DNA of 64,000 bases from CAZDKK01 sp964603725. GTDB taxonomy: Bacteria > Eisenbacteria > RBG-16-71-46 > CAIMUX01 > WJJG01. How positions within the stretch are numbered: the first letter of the stretch is position 1; each line of letters begins with the position of its first letter. The stretch covers positions 18,494-82,493 of the forward strand of contig CAZRWW010000015.1 of the NCBI GenBank assembly GCA_964603725.1, given 5' to 3'. Shown piece by piece: positions 16,674-25,145 of the stretch. The notes beneath the pieces are model-generated. The model was not told the origin of the DNA. It searched no databases and was given only the letters and a program-made list of their open reading frames with translations. A program made the position numbers and the translations under genes.

Positions 16674-16702
16674 CTGACAGCCGGGGCGCGACGTGTTACG
16701 AT
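16674..16702 (+). promoter_or_regulatory. Sigma-70 promoter of the sdh operon
   Basis: CTGACA at 16674-16679, 17-bp spacer, TACGAT at 16697-16702 with an extended TG at 16694-16695. It lies 52 bp before sdhC. A small GCCCC/GGGGC hairpin at 16606-16619 may end the preceding transcript. Confidence 0.6.
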
Positions 16703-16753
16703 GCGCGGCCAAACTGATTCCAGGATCGGACTTACGCTAGGGGGAGGCCCGCA

Positions 16754-17134
16754 ATGATGTACCGCTGGCACGCCGGGTACGTCGCCTGGCTGCTCAACCG
16801 CATCACCGGCATCGCCATCACCTTCTACCTGGTCCTGCACATCTGGGTGATCCATCACCTGGCGCAAGGGCCGGAGAAGTACGGCAAGGTGATGGCGTTC
16901 CTCAGCAGCAAGCTCTTCATGCTCTTCGAAATCGCGCTGATCGGTGCGGTGCTGTATCACATGATGAACGGCATTCGCATCGTGTTGGTCGATCTCGGCA
17001 AGAGCGTCCAGAATCACAAGACCACCTTCTGGGTGCTGATGGGGATCGGCGTGGTCCTCTACGTCCTGTGCGTCTGGGAACTGGTCGGGGGCTTGTTCGC
17101 CGCGACTCACGCGGCACCGGCGCCGCACGCCTAG
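16754..17134 (+). CDS. sdhC: Succinate dehydrogenase cytochrome b subunit
   Basis: 126 residues with three membrane helices: about 14-34 (WLLNRITGIAITFYLVLHIW), 51-73 (LFMLFEIALIGAVLYHMMNGI) and 91-116. His27 in VLHIWVIHH and His in LYHMMNGIR are the probable axial haem ligands, as in SdhC-type anchors where the motif SITGxxL..H and the H-x-x-N-G motif coordinate haem b. GGGGAGG stands ahead of the ATG. First gene of sdhCDAB, forming membrane complex II that couples succinate oxidation to quinone reduction. Confidence 0.88.
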   Translation: MMYRWHAGYVAWLLNRITGIAITFYLVLHIWVIHHLAQGPEKYGKVMAFLSSKLFMLFEIALIGAVLYHMMNGIRIVLVDLGKSVQNHKTTFWVLMGIGVVLYVLCVWELVGGLFAATHAAPAPHA

Positions 17135-17216
17135 CGCCGGCCGCCTGGTGCCGCACGCCCAGCCTCGCTGGCGGGCGTAGCGTTCACCGCGGGCCGCCAT
17201 ACAGGAGGAAGGGAAG

Positions 17217-17576
17217 ATGCAGGACAGAGGAATCGGATCGGGCGGGGCGCTGCAGTGGCTGTTCCAGCGCATCACGGGGATTGTCCTGGTCCCGATCCTG
17301 TTGGCGCACCTCTTGACGATGCACCGCTACCACCAGCACGGACTGGCCTGGAACGACGTCATCGCTCTGTTCAACAAGCCTTACTGGAAGGTGCTGGAAG
17401 TGTCGTTCCTCGTGATCGCGCTCTATCACGCGGTCAATGGAGCCTACGTGATCGTGCAGGACTACGTGAAGAAGCCCGGCTGGCGCCTCGCCATCTACGG
17501 GGCGCTCCTCGTGCTGGCCGTGGTTCTGCTGGCCTTCGGGCTCGTCACGGTCTTTACGGTCAAGCAGCCGGTCTAG
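17217..17576 (+). CDS. sdhD: Succinate dehydrogenase hydrophobic membrane anchor
   Basis: 119 residues with three membrane helices. The first carries FQRITGIVLVPILLAHLLTMH and the second LVIALYHAVNGAYVIVQDY, the same RITG...H and YHAxNG motifs seen in sdhC. Together the two small subunits hold the haem and the quinone site and anchor SdhAB to the membrane. AGGAGGAAGGG precedes the ATG, an ideal ribosome site. It follows sdhC after 82 bp and precedes sdhA after 57 bp. Confidence 0.87.
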   Translation: MQDRGIGSGGALQWLFQRITGIVLVPILLAHLLTMHRYHQHGLAWNDVIALFNKPYWKVLEVSFLVIALYHAVNGAYVIVQDYVKKPGWRLAIYGALLVLAVVLLAFGLVTVFTVKQPV

Positions 17577-17633
17577 GCCGGCGCGGCAGTCAGCGCACAC
17601 AGGCAGGATCCGGCCACATAGAGGAACAGGACC

Positions 17634-19385
17634 ATGAAGCTCGATGTCACCTTCCACAAACACGAAGTGGTGGTCGTTGGGGCGGGAATCGCCGGCCTCT
17701 ACTCGGCGCTCAAGACGAGCGCCGCCGTCGACACGGCGGTCCTGAGCAAGGTCTACCCGACGCGATCGCATTCGGGCGCCGCGCAGGGCGGCTGCGCCGC
17801 CTCGCTCGGCAATATGATGGAGGACCACTGGCAGTGGCACCTCTACGACACGGTGCGGGGCAGCGACTTCCTGGGGGATCAGGACGCCCAGGAGCTGCTG
17901 GTCCGCGACGCCGCCCCCGTGATGTACGAGATGGAGCATCTGGGCGTCCCCTTCTCGCGCACCGAGGACGGCCGCATCGCCCAGCGCCCCTTCGGCGGCC
18001 ACTTCGGGAACTTCGGCAAGTCGCCGATGAGTCGCTCCTGCTACGCGGCCGACCGCACGGGCCATGTCCAGCTCCACACCCTCTATGAGCAGTGCCTGAA
18101 GAACGAGGTGCGCTTCTACAATGAATTCTACGCTCTGTCGCTGATCATGGATCACGGCGTGTGCAAGGGCGTGGTGGCCTGGGACATGCAGAAGGGCGGG
18201 TTGCACGTCTTCCACGCCCGGGCGGTTCACGTGGCCACCGGCGGGTACGCGCGGTGCTGGAAGATCACCTCCAACGCCATGTCGAACACCGGTGACGGTT
18301 TGGCGCTGGTCATGCGGCAGGATCTGCCGCTGGAGGACATGGAGTTCGTCCAGTTCCATCCGACCGGTCTCTGGAAGCATGGGATCCTCGTGTCCGAGGC
18401 GGCGCGCGGCGAGGGCGGCTACCTCATCAACGACAAGGGCGAGCGTTTCATGGAGCGCTACGCCAAGGCCAAGATGGAGCTGGCGCCCCGCGACGTCGTT
18501 TCGCGCGCGGAGCAGAGCGAGATCGACGAGGGGCGTGGCATCGAGGGTCAGGATCGCATCAACCTGGACCTGCGCCATCTGGGCCGCGAGCTCATCCTGG
18601 AGCGTCTGCCCCAGGTGCGGGAACTGGGGATCAAGTTCATGGGCCTCGACATGATCACCGATTCGATCCCGATCCAGCCGACCGCGCACTATTCGATGGG
18701 GGGCATCCCGACCAACCTGGACACGCAGGTGCTCAAGGGCAAGACCAAAGACGACGTCGTGCCGGGGCTGTACTCCTCGGGCGAGTGCGCTTGCGTGTCG
18801 GTGCACGGCGCCAACCGGCTCGGAACGAATTCAACCCTCGAGTGCGCGGTCTATGGTCGGGTGGCCGGGATCAAGATGCTCGACTACGTCCGCGGCCTGG
18901 GCGGCCACGAGGATCTACCCGAGGATTGCGAGGGCATGGCGCGCGAGGAGGTCGAGCACCTGCTGTCGACCGCGGGGACCAGCGGCGTGCGCGCGGTCGA
19001 GCTGCGCGAGCGCCTGCAGGCGACGATGACCAAGAATGTGGCCGTCTACCGCAATGAAAAGGGGTTGCGCGAGCAGGTCTCGATCTGCGAGGACCTGCGG
19101 GCGCAGTACCGCCGCGTCACGATCGATGACGGCGGCACCTTCGCCAATACCGACTTGATCGAAGCGATCGAGCTCGGCCACATGCTCGACTACAGCTACA
19201 TGATCGCCTGCTGCGCGCTCGAGCGCACCGAGTGCCGCGGGGCCCACTGGCGCGTCGACCATCCGGGGCGCAACGACAAGGAGTGGCTCAAGCACACGCT
19301 GGCCTGGCTGAAGGGCGATGAGATCCGGCTCGACTACAAGCCGGTCGTGATCACCCGGTTCCAGCCGGAAGAGCGGAAGTACTAG
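17634..19385 (+). CDS. sdhA: Succinate dehydrogenase flavoprotein subunit
   Basis: 583 residues, normal family length. The FAD-binding Rossmann motif is VVVVGAGIAGLYSAL near residue 10. The histidine in TRSHSGAAQGG is the expected covalent FAD attachment site. Substrate-site elements include TEDGRIAQRPFGG, HPTGLW and EAARGEGGYLIN; the second FAD segment is LYSSGECACVSVHGANRLG. It oxidises succinate to fumarate on the cytoplasmic face and passes electrons to SdhB. It lies in the sdhCDAB operon, 57 bp after sdhD. Confidence 0.96.
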   Translation: MKLDVTFHKHEVVVVGAGIAGLYSALKTSAAVDTAVLSKVYPTRSHSGAAQGGCAASLGNMMEDHWQWHLYDTVRGSDFLGDQDAQELLVRDAAPVMYEMEHLGVPFSRTEDGRIAQRPFGGHFGNFGKSPMSRSCYAADRTGHVQLHTLYEQCLKNEVRFYNEFYALSLIMDHGVCKGVVAWDMQKGGLHVFHARAVHVATGGYARCWKITSNAMSNTGDGLALVMRQDLPLEDMEFVQFHPTGLWKHGILVSEAARGEGGYLINDKGERFMERYAKAKMELAPRDVVSRAEQSEIDEGRGIEGQDRINLDLRHLGRELILERLPQVRELGIKFMGLDMITDSIPIQPTAHYSMGGIPTNLDTQVLKGKTKDDVVPGLYSSGECACVSVHGANRLGTNSTLECAVYGRVAGIKMLDYVRGLGGHEDLPEDCEGMAREEVEHLLSTAGTSGVRAVELRERLQATMTKNVAVYRNEKGLREQVSICEDLRAQYRRVTIDDGGTFANTDLIEAIELGHMLDYSYMIACCALERTECRGAHWRVDHPGRNDKEWLKHTLAWLKGDEIRLDYKPVVITRFQPEERKY

Positions 19386-19400
19386 ACGGGGGAGATGACG

Positions 19401-20102
19401 ATGGAGCGGACCTTCCGGATCTTCAGGTTCAATCCGCAGACCGACAAAGAGCCGCGCTACGACGCCTTCACCATCGAGGTGCAGCCGTCCTGGACGGTGC
19501 TCGATGCGCTGAACTACATCAAGTGGCATCACGACGGCACCCTCGCCTATCGCCGCTCGTGCAGGCACGGCATCTGCGGCTCCTGCGCCATGATGATCAA
19601 CGGCAAGAACGACCTGGCCTGCGAGCTGCAGATATCCGCGCTCAAGGGCGTGATCACGGTCGAGCCGCTCAAGGAGTTCAAGGTGCTCCGGGACCTGATG
19701 GTCGATCAGGAGCAGTTCTTCGAGAAGCTGCGGCTGGTCATGCCGTGGCTGATCAACCACACGCCGCCGCCCACCGACAAGGAGCGCCTGCAGAGCCCCG
19801 AGGACCGCAAGGTCATCGAGGGCTTCTGGGAGTGCATCCTGTGCGGCGCCTGCACGTCCGCCTGCCCGGCCTACTGGGACAACGACAGCTTCCTAGGGCC
19901 AGCCGCGCTGCTCAAGGCCTTCCGCTACGTGGGCGACACCCGCGACCAGGGGTTGGCCGATCGGGCCGGCGTGCTCGACAGCAAGATCGGCGTGTGGCGC
20001 TGCCATACGATCTTCAACTGCGTCGAGGCGTGCCCGAAGTCGCTCAATCCGACGGACGCGATCGTGCGGCTGCGCCGGAGGCTGATCGCCGAGAAGCTGT
20101 AG
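19401..20102 (+). CDS. sdhB: Succinate dehydrogenase iron-sulfur subunit
   Basis: About 233 residues with all three clusters: [2Fe-2S] from CRHGICGSC and the following ACEL; [4Fe-4S] from CILCGACTSACP; [3Fe-4S] from CHTIFNCVEACPKS. It carries electrons from FAD to quinone. The start is chosen at 19401 because GGGGGAG lies 6 bp before it; the in-frame ATG at 19395 touches that site. Last gene of the operon. No clear terminator is seen in the next 250 bp, which holds no gene. Confidence 0.95.
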   Translation: MERTFRIFRFNPQTDKEPRYDAFTIEVQPSWTVLDALNYIKWHHDGTLAYRRSCRHGICGSCAMMINGKNDLACELQISALKGVITVEPLKEFKVLRDLMVDQEQFFEKLRLVMPWLINHTPPPTDKERLQSPEDRKVIEGFWECILCGACTSACPAYWDNDSFLGPAALLKAFRYVGDTRDQGLADRAGVLDSKIGVWRCHTIFNCVEACPKSLNPTDAIVRLRRRLIAEKL

Positions 20103-20353
20103 GTTCCGGAGCGAAGACAGTGTACTCCTGTTCTCCTGTCGGCGGCTGCCGCTAGGCCGTGGGCAAGATCCGCGTTCCCTCGCCATCCGCGGCCCCCTGC
20201 CTAGCCTGCGGCGCGCCGCAACTCTGCCCTGCAAGCACCCGAGCGACCCCGGGTCGATAGACGGATCCGCCCGCGCCCGGAGCATGGCCTTGGCGCCGCA
20301 GTGGGAGGGGGAGTAGACTCTCGGTGGACGTCCCACGAGAGAGGAGGTTGCTC

Positions 20354-21985
20354 ATGTCATCGAAGTCTGCTGCACTCGTCCTCTTCCCCCTGATGATGCT
20401 GGTGGCCCAATCCACCGACGCATCGGATGTGCGCACTTTTCTGAGGCCCGGCCTGGCGGGCGTCGATGTGATCCAGGAGATCACCGCCCCCCAAGCGCTT
20501 CCCGAACCGGTTGCCGCTGACCGGCTTTGCGAGGGCGCGCGAACGGATCTGGAAGAGCTCTGGCACCGTCACTACACCGACGCGATCTACACAACCACGG
20601 CGGTCTGCGGGGCCAGTGGCCTGATCGCCGCCGGAACCTACCTCAATCCGCCCAAGCAGGTGGAGGTCGTTCCCATCGAGGGTGTGGGAACGCCCGATTG
20701 GACCTATCCGGGGGTGGAGTTCTACGTCGACGCTTCAGGAGATGGTTCGATCATTGCGGGCGTCGACTACAATCAGCCCGCTCTGACGGTGACCGTGCAT
20801 TGCTGGGAGGCCGGGTCCGCCGTGCCGCTCTGGTCGACCACGATCCCCAACGCAAGCCGCGGCTCCTCCCGGACCGTGGATGTCTCCGCCGACGGTTCGA
20901 CGATCGCGGTGCTCGTGACGATGCAAACGGGAAGCCCGGCGGCGCGCCTGTACTTGTACAGCCCGGCTTCGTCGACGCCGCTGGGCGTCTTTGATGGGCC
21001 GGCGGGATTCGGACGCAACCTCTCGCTGGGTGATGACGGGCGCTTTGCCGCCTTCATCGGCCTGGCGACCATGTACGTCGTCGATCGCGACCTCGGCACA
21101 ATGCGCTGGAGCGGGAGCATGGGGGCTTCCAGTGACCCGGTGGCCATCTCGACCGACGGCAAGTACCTGGCCTTCGGCTGGACCAGCCTTAGGATGATGC
21201 AGTGGAACGGGCAGAGCTACGCCTCGCTCTGGACCGTCTCGGGCGGCAGCTTCGCCCTGGGAACCGTTGCATTTTCCGGTGACGGCCAGACGTGCGTTTC
21301 GGGCTGGTACCGCAGCGACTTCCGCCAGAACCGGATTCGGCCCTTCGCCATGCCCTCCAGCACGCCCCTCTGGACGTACGATTACGTCCAATCCAATGGG
21401 GTCTACCAGGAGACGCCGTACGACATCGCCGTCACCCCGGCCGGGGACTTCTTCGTCGTGGGCAGTTGGGGCGACATCGAGAACCTCAATCCGGAGGTGC
21501 ACCTCTTCGGCCGCGATCAGGCCACGCCGTTGGCTACCCTGGACACGCCGGGTTCGATGTTCGATGTGGACCTGCGCGGCACCGCGGCCGGGCTGATCGT
21601 CACCGCGGCGGGGAAGACAGTCCACGGGAATCAAACCGGTCGGGGCGGAGACCTCTATGCGCTGCGCTACGGGGACCCTGCCGAAGTGGCGGAAACGCGC
21701 CCCAGCGCGGCGACATTGCGGTTGGAAGCGGTCCCCAATCCGTTCTGCGCCGGCGCCGGGTTCAGCTTCGCGCTGGCCGAGGGGCAACCGCTGCGCGTCG
21801 CGCTCTACTCCGCCGACGGCCGGCAGGTGCGCATCCTGGCCGATGAGGTCTTTGCGACCGGCCGGCACAGGCTCGCCTGGGATGGCCGCGATCAAGAGGG
21901 CAGTGAGGTTCCCGCGGGTCTCTACCTGCTGCGCCTGGAGGGATCCGGCCACGCGGCCATGGCCCGGGCCGTTGTGGTTCGATAG
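20354..21985 (+). CDS. Secreted beta-propeller-like protein with FlgD-like tail
   Basis: 543 residues. GAGAGGAGG precedes MSSKSAALVLFPLMMLVAQS, a signal peptide. Residues about 110-440 are a series of four-stranded units, each with a phrase like VDVSADGSTIAVLV, LSLGDDGRFAAFIG, VAISTDGKYLAFGW, VAFSGDGQTCVSGW and IAVTPAGDFFVVGS. This is the WD40/YVTN-type propeller pattern. The last 90 residues are a FlgD-like Ig domain (VPNPFCAGAGFSFAL, RHRLAWDGRDQEG) ending ARAVVVR. It is exported, probably to the surface. Ligand unknown. Confidence 0.75.
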   Translation: MSSKSAALVLFPLMMLVAQSTDASDVRTFLRPGLAGVDVIQEITAPQALPEPVAADRLCEGARTDLEELWHRHYTDAIYTTTAVCGASGLIAAGTYLNPPKQVEVVPIEGVGTPDWTYPGVEFYVDASGDGSIIAGVDYNQPALTVTVHCWEAGSAVPLWSTTIPNASRGSSRTVDVSADGSTIAVLVTMQTGSPAARLYLYSPASSTPLGVFDGPAGFGRNLSLGDDGRFAAFIGLATMYVVDRDLGTMRWSGSMGASSDPVAISTDGKYLAFGWTSLRMMQWNGQSYASLWTVSGGSFALGTVAFSGDGQTCVSGWYRSDFRQNRIRPFAMPSSTPLWTYDYVQSNGVYQETPYDIAVTPAGDFFVVGSWGDIENLNPEVHLFGRDQATPLATLDTPGSMFDVDLRGTAAGLIVTAAGKTVHGNQTGRGGDLYALRYGDPAEVAETRPSAATLRLEAVPNPFCAGAGFSFALAEGQPLRVALYSADGRQVRILADEVFATGRHRLAWDGRDQEGSEVPAGLYLLRLEGSGHAAMARAVVVR

Positions 21986-22376
21986 AGATCCGAGCGCCTG
22001 AATCCACGCTGGGAGGTGAGGGGGCGCCGGCCATCCGGCCGCCGGTGCCCGCCTCCCGCTGAGCGACCCTGCCCATCGCCTGCGGTCCGACCTCTCGGAA
22101 CAGCAGTACTACGTCCGCCAGACTCCCGCCGCCGGCGATGCCTGAGGCGACCGGGCTGCGGAACCGTGTTCGGTCGGGGTAGCTGGCTCGTCTTGGATGA
22201 CGCAGACCAGAAAGCAGGGCACGGCGGGCATGGAGCCCAACCGGCGCGACACCCATCCTGCCCGGGATCTGTGCGGGCCAAGATCCCTCTGGTCCGGGAT
22301 CTGCCCGGCGAGGCAGCCGTCCGCCCGGGCTCGGCGATCGGCGGAGCCATGCTGACGACGCAAGCGGAACCCGCGC
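21986..22376 (+). other. Intergenic region before the sigma factor gene
   Basis: No convincing gene. A reading frame continuous with the sigma factor extends back through here, but it lies upstream of the promoter and its composition is not protein-like. Confidence 0.4.
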
Positions 22377-22405
22377 TTCAACAACAGCGGCTGGCAGTCT
22401 ATGAT
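22377..22405 (+). promoter_or_regulatory. Candidate promoter of the sigma factor/kinase operon
   Basis: TTCAAC at 22377-22382, 17-bp spacer, TATGAT at 22400-22405. It lies 55 bp before the GTG at 22460 and supports that start over the ATG at 22350. Confidence 0.45.
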
Positions 22406-22459
22406 GCCCGCGTTCCAGCTCCTTTGGTCCGTGGATCCGCACTCACGGAGGCTGCCGGC

Positions 22460-23059
22460 GTGTCCACCGAACAGGGCCCCGATCCAGCGCGCGGCTCGCT
22501 GGAGAATGAGGCGACCCTCAGCCTCGTGCACCGGGCCCGCGATGGTGATGCGGGAGCGCTCGCTGAGCTGTGCCGTCGCTATCGGCCGCGGCTGCAGCGT
22601 TGGGCCACGGGCCGGCTGCCCGGCTATGCGCGCGACCTGCTGTCCACCGAGGACCTCGTTCAAGACGCCCTGCTCCAGACGGTGAGCCACATTGGGGCCA
22701 TGCGGGCCGAGCGTGAAGGGGCGTTCCAGGTCTATGTGCGGCAGATCCTGCTCAATCGCATCCGTGATCAAGTCCGCCGGCCGCAGGTCATCCGTTCGGA
22801 CGCGGAGGTGCCCGAGGCGACAGATCGAGCGCCATCGCCGCTGGAGGAGGCCATCGGGCGCGACACCCTGGAGCGCTACGAGCAGGCCCTGGCGCGTTTG
22901 AGGCCCGAAGATCGCGAGGCGGTGGTGGCTCGCGTGGAGATGGCGGGGGGGTATCAAGAGCTCGCCGGCGTTCTCGGCAAACCCTCGGCTGATGCGGCGC
23001 GCGTGGCCGTGGCCCGCGCCCTGGTTCGCCTGGCCAAGGAGATGGGACATGAAGGCTAG
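22460..23059 (+). CDS. ECF-type RNA polymerase sigma factor
   Basis: 199 residues from GTG (GGAG 9 bp upstream). Region 2 is LVHRARDGDAGALAELCRRY with DLVQDALLQ and FQVYVRQILLNRIRD, the core-binding and -10-recognising helices. Region 4 is LERYEQALARLRPEDREAV with YQELAGVLGKPSADAARVAV, the HTH for -35 recognition. There is no anti-sigma gene. The stop overlaps the start of a Ser/Thr kinase gene by 11 bp, an arrangement known in Planctomycetes and Acidobacteria, where the kinase is thought to control the sigma factor. That control is inference here. Confidence 0.88.
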   Translation: MSTEQGPDPARGSLENEATLSLVHRARDGDAGALAELCRRYRPRLQRWATGRLPGYARDLLSTEDLVQDALLQTVSHIGAMRAEREGAFQVYVRQILLNRIRDQVRRPQVIRSDAEVPEATDRAPSPLEEAIGRDTLERYEQALARLRPEDREAVVARVEMAGGYQELAGVLGKPSADAARVAVARALVRLAKEMGHEG

Positions 23060-24842
23060 CGATGATCGGCTCGAGTCCCTCGGGCTCGGGGTCTCCGATG
23101 GCGTCGAACTCGATTGGGAATCGGCCGCGGCGGCCGCAGCGGACGAAGACGAGCGCAGGTTGATCACCAATCTGCGCAGTCTCTCCCTGGTGGCAGGGTT
23201 CTTCCGCGAGTGCCACGGCGAGGTCCGTCCGTTGACCGCCGGGGAGCGTTGGGGGCACCTGGAGATCATCGAGCACATCGGCCGCGGCAGCTACGCCGAC
23301 GTCTATCGGGCACGGGATACCGAGCTCAACCGCGAGGTGGCCCTCAAGCTCATCCGCGGCCGGCCGGGCGAGAATGGCGCCGTGCCATCGATACCGCTCG
23401 AGGGTGAACGCCTCGCGCGCGTGAAGCATCCACACCTGGTCGTCATTCACGGCGCGGCCGTGCACGCGGGCGCCTTGGGGCTGTGGATGGAATACGTGCG
23501 GGGCACGACCCTTCAAGATCTCGTGCGTCGCCAGGGTCCGCTGGGCGCGCGCGAAGCCGCGCTAATCGGGATCGAGCTGTGCGGCGCGCTGGCGGCCCTC
23601 CACGCGGCTGGTCTCCTGCATCGCGACATCAAGGCCCAAAACGTGATGCGCGAGCAGGGCGGGCGCATCGTGCTGATGGATCTGGGCGCCGGCGCGGAGA
23701 TCGTGCGCGCGACCGGCTGCCCGCCCGCGGCAGTGTCGGGTACGCCGCTCTACATGGCGCCGGAGGTGCTCGCAGGTACGGCATTGACGAGTGCCGCCCA
23801 GACGCTCGCGACGCAGCAGGGTGACACACTGGCCGATCTCTACAGCCTGGGCGTGCTCCTCTACTTCGCCGTCACCGGCACGTACCCGGTCAGGGCCGAG
23901 ACACTGGCCGAGCTGCGCCGGAAGCACGCGTTTGGCGAGCGGCACCGGCTGCGTGACGTGCGACCCGATCTGCCGGCGGCCTTTGTGGCGGTGATCGAGC
24001 GGGCGTTGTCGCCCGAGCCCGAGCGGCGGTTTGCCAGCGCCGGGGAAATGGAGATGGCGCTCAGCGCCGCGCTGGGGCTCGGCGAGGGACCAACCGCGCT
24101 GGGGCATGGGCAACTGGCAGCCAGTCGGCTGACGGGCCAAGACCACCCGGCGCGCCCCGGTCGCAGACCAGTCAGCAAGTGGGTGCCCGGGATCATCGCG
24201 CTGGGCGTGGTCGCCGCGGCGGCACTGGTGGGCTTGCTCGTTTGGCCCGGGTGGCTGGCCACGCCCTACACGGTGCATGCGACCCTGCATCGGGTCGTCC
24301 CTGGGGGCGACCAGGAGCTGCTGCCCGGGGCCCGCGTGGCGCCCGGCGACCGGCTCTACCTCGAGTTTGAAGCCTCGCGAGACATGCACGTCTACGTCTT
24401 GGCCGAGGACGACCGTGGAGAAGCGTACCTGCTCTTTCCGATCCCGGGATCCGCAGTCGCCAACCCCCTGGCGGGTCGCAGCTCCCACCGCTTGCCCCCC
24501 GATCGCGGTGAGGTCAAGTACACCTGGGGCGTCTCCAGCTCCGGCGGCACCGAGCATGTCCTGATCGTGGCCAGTCCCGAGGATCTGGCCGGCTTCGAGC
24601 AAGCCCTGGCGGCCCTCCCGTCCCCGCGGGAGCTGGGTTCCGCCCAGGGCTCGGCGGTGCCGCTGGACGCCCAGGCCCTGGGGGCGCTACGGGGCATCGG
24701 GTTGCTGCACGAGCAAGCGTCTGGGCCCGATCCGACCCGGTCTCGCCCTGTCTTTGCGCTCGCTCGCCAGCTCGCGGGCGGTCCCGAACGCCACCGCGGC
24801 ACATGGGTGCGGCAGATCGATCTCGTGAATCCCGGCCCCTGA
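23049..24842 (+). CDS. Membrane Ser/Thr protein kinase with DUF4384-like sensor domain
   Basis: 597 residues; AAGGAG precedes ATG. After a 75-residue acidic N-terminus comes a Hanks-type kinase: glycine loop IGRGSYADVYRA, lysine in VALKLI, catalytic HRDIKAQN, activation MAPEV. The DFG motif reads DLG (VLMDLGAG), a tolerated variant. A single membrane helix lies at about 379-400 (IIALGVVAAAALVGLLVW). The external part contains GDRLYLEFEASRDMHVYVL and YLLFPIPGSAVANPLAG, typical of DUF4384 modules. The gene overlaps the sigma factor by 11 bp, so the two are co-translated. The sensor ligand is unknown. Confidence 0.88.
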   Translation: MKASDDRLESLGLGVSDGVELDWESAAAAAADEDERRLITNLRSLSLVAGFFRECHGEVRPLTAGERWGHLEIIEHIGRGSYADVYRARDTELNREVALKLIRGRPGENGAVPSIPLEGERLARVKHPHLVVIHGAAVHAGALGLWMEYVRGTTLQDLVRRQGPLGAREAALIGIELCGALAALHAAGLLHRDIKAQNVMREQGGRIVLMDLGAGAEIVRATGCPPAAVSGTPLYMAPEVLAGTALTSAAQTLATQQGDTLADLYSLGVLLYFAVTGTYPVRAETLAELRRKHAFGERHRLRDVRPDLPAAFVAVIERALSPEPERRFASAGEMEMALSAALGLGEGPTALGHGQLAASRLTGQDHPARPGRRPVSKWVPGIIALGVVAAAALVGLLVWPGWLATPYTVHATLHRVVPGGDQELLPGARVAPGDRLYLEFEASRDMHVYVLAEDDRGEAYLLFPIPGSAVANPLAGRSSHRLPPDRGEVKYTWGVSSSGGTEHVLIVASPEDLAGFEQALAALPSPRELGSAQGSAVPLDAQALGALRGIGLLHEQASGPDPTRSRPVFALARQLAGGPERHRGTWVRQIDLVNPGP

Positions 24843-24963
24843 CGGTCGGAGGCTGCCGATTCGGCCCGCCATGCGATCGCCCGCCGCCACCCCGATCGTC
24901 CCCGGCCGCCTCGGTCATCTCTCACCATGCAGGTCGCGCCCGGCGCTCGGTTTCCATCCATTG

Positions 24964-24993
24964 TTGGGCAACCCGGTCACGGGGCGATATGAT
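24964..24993 (+). promoter_or_regulatory. Candidate promoter of the TPR-CHAT gene
   Basis: TTGGGC at 24964-24969, 18-bp spacer, TATGAT at 24988-24993. The 303-bp gap between the kinase and TPR-CHAT genes otherwise holds nothing recognisable. The TPR-CHAT gene may therefore be a separate transcript, possibly driven by the neighbouring sigma factor. Confidence 0.4.
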
Positions 24994-25145
24994 AGGAGTT
25001 GGACCCCGTGCTCGGCCCGGAAGCACCACCGGATGCGAGGGGGCTGGATACGGGGGGACACGGCCCTGGGGGGGACTCGCGGTGATTGCACCCAGAGAAG
25101 CGTCTCTTGCAGACTCGTGGTGACTCAACGCGGGGGAGATCTTTC

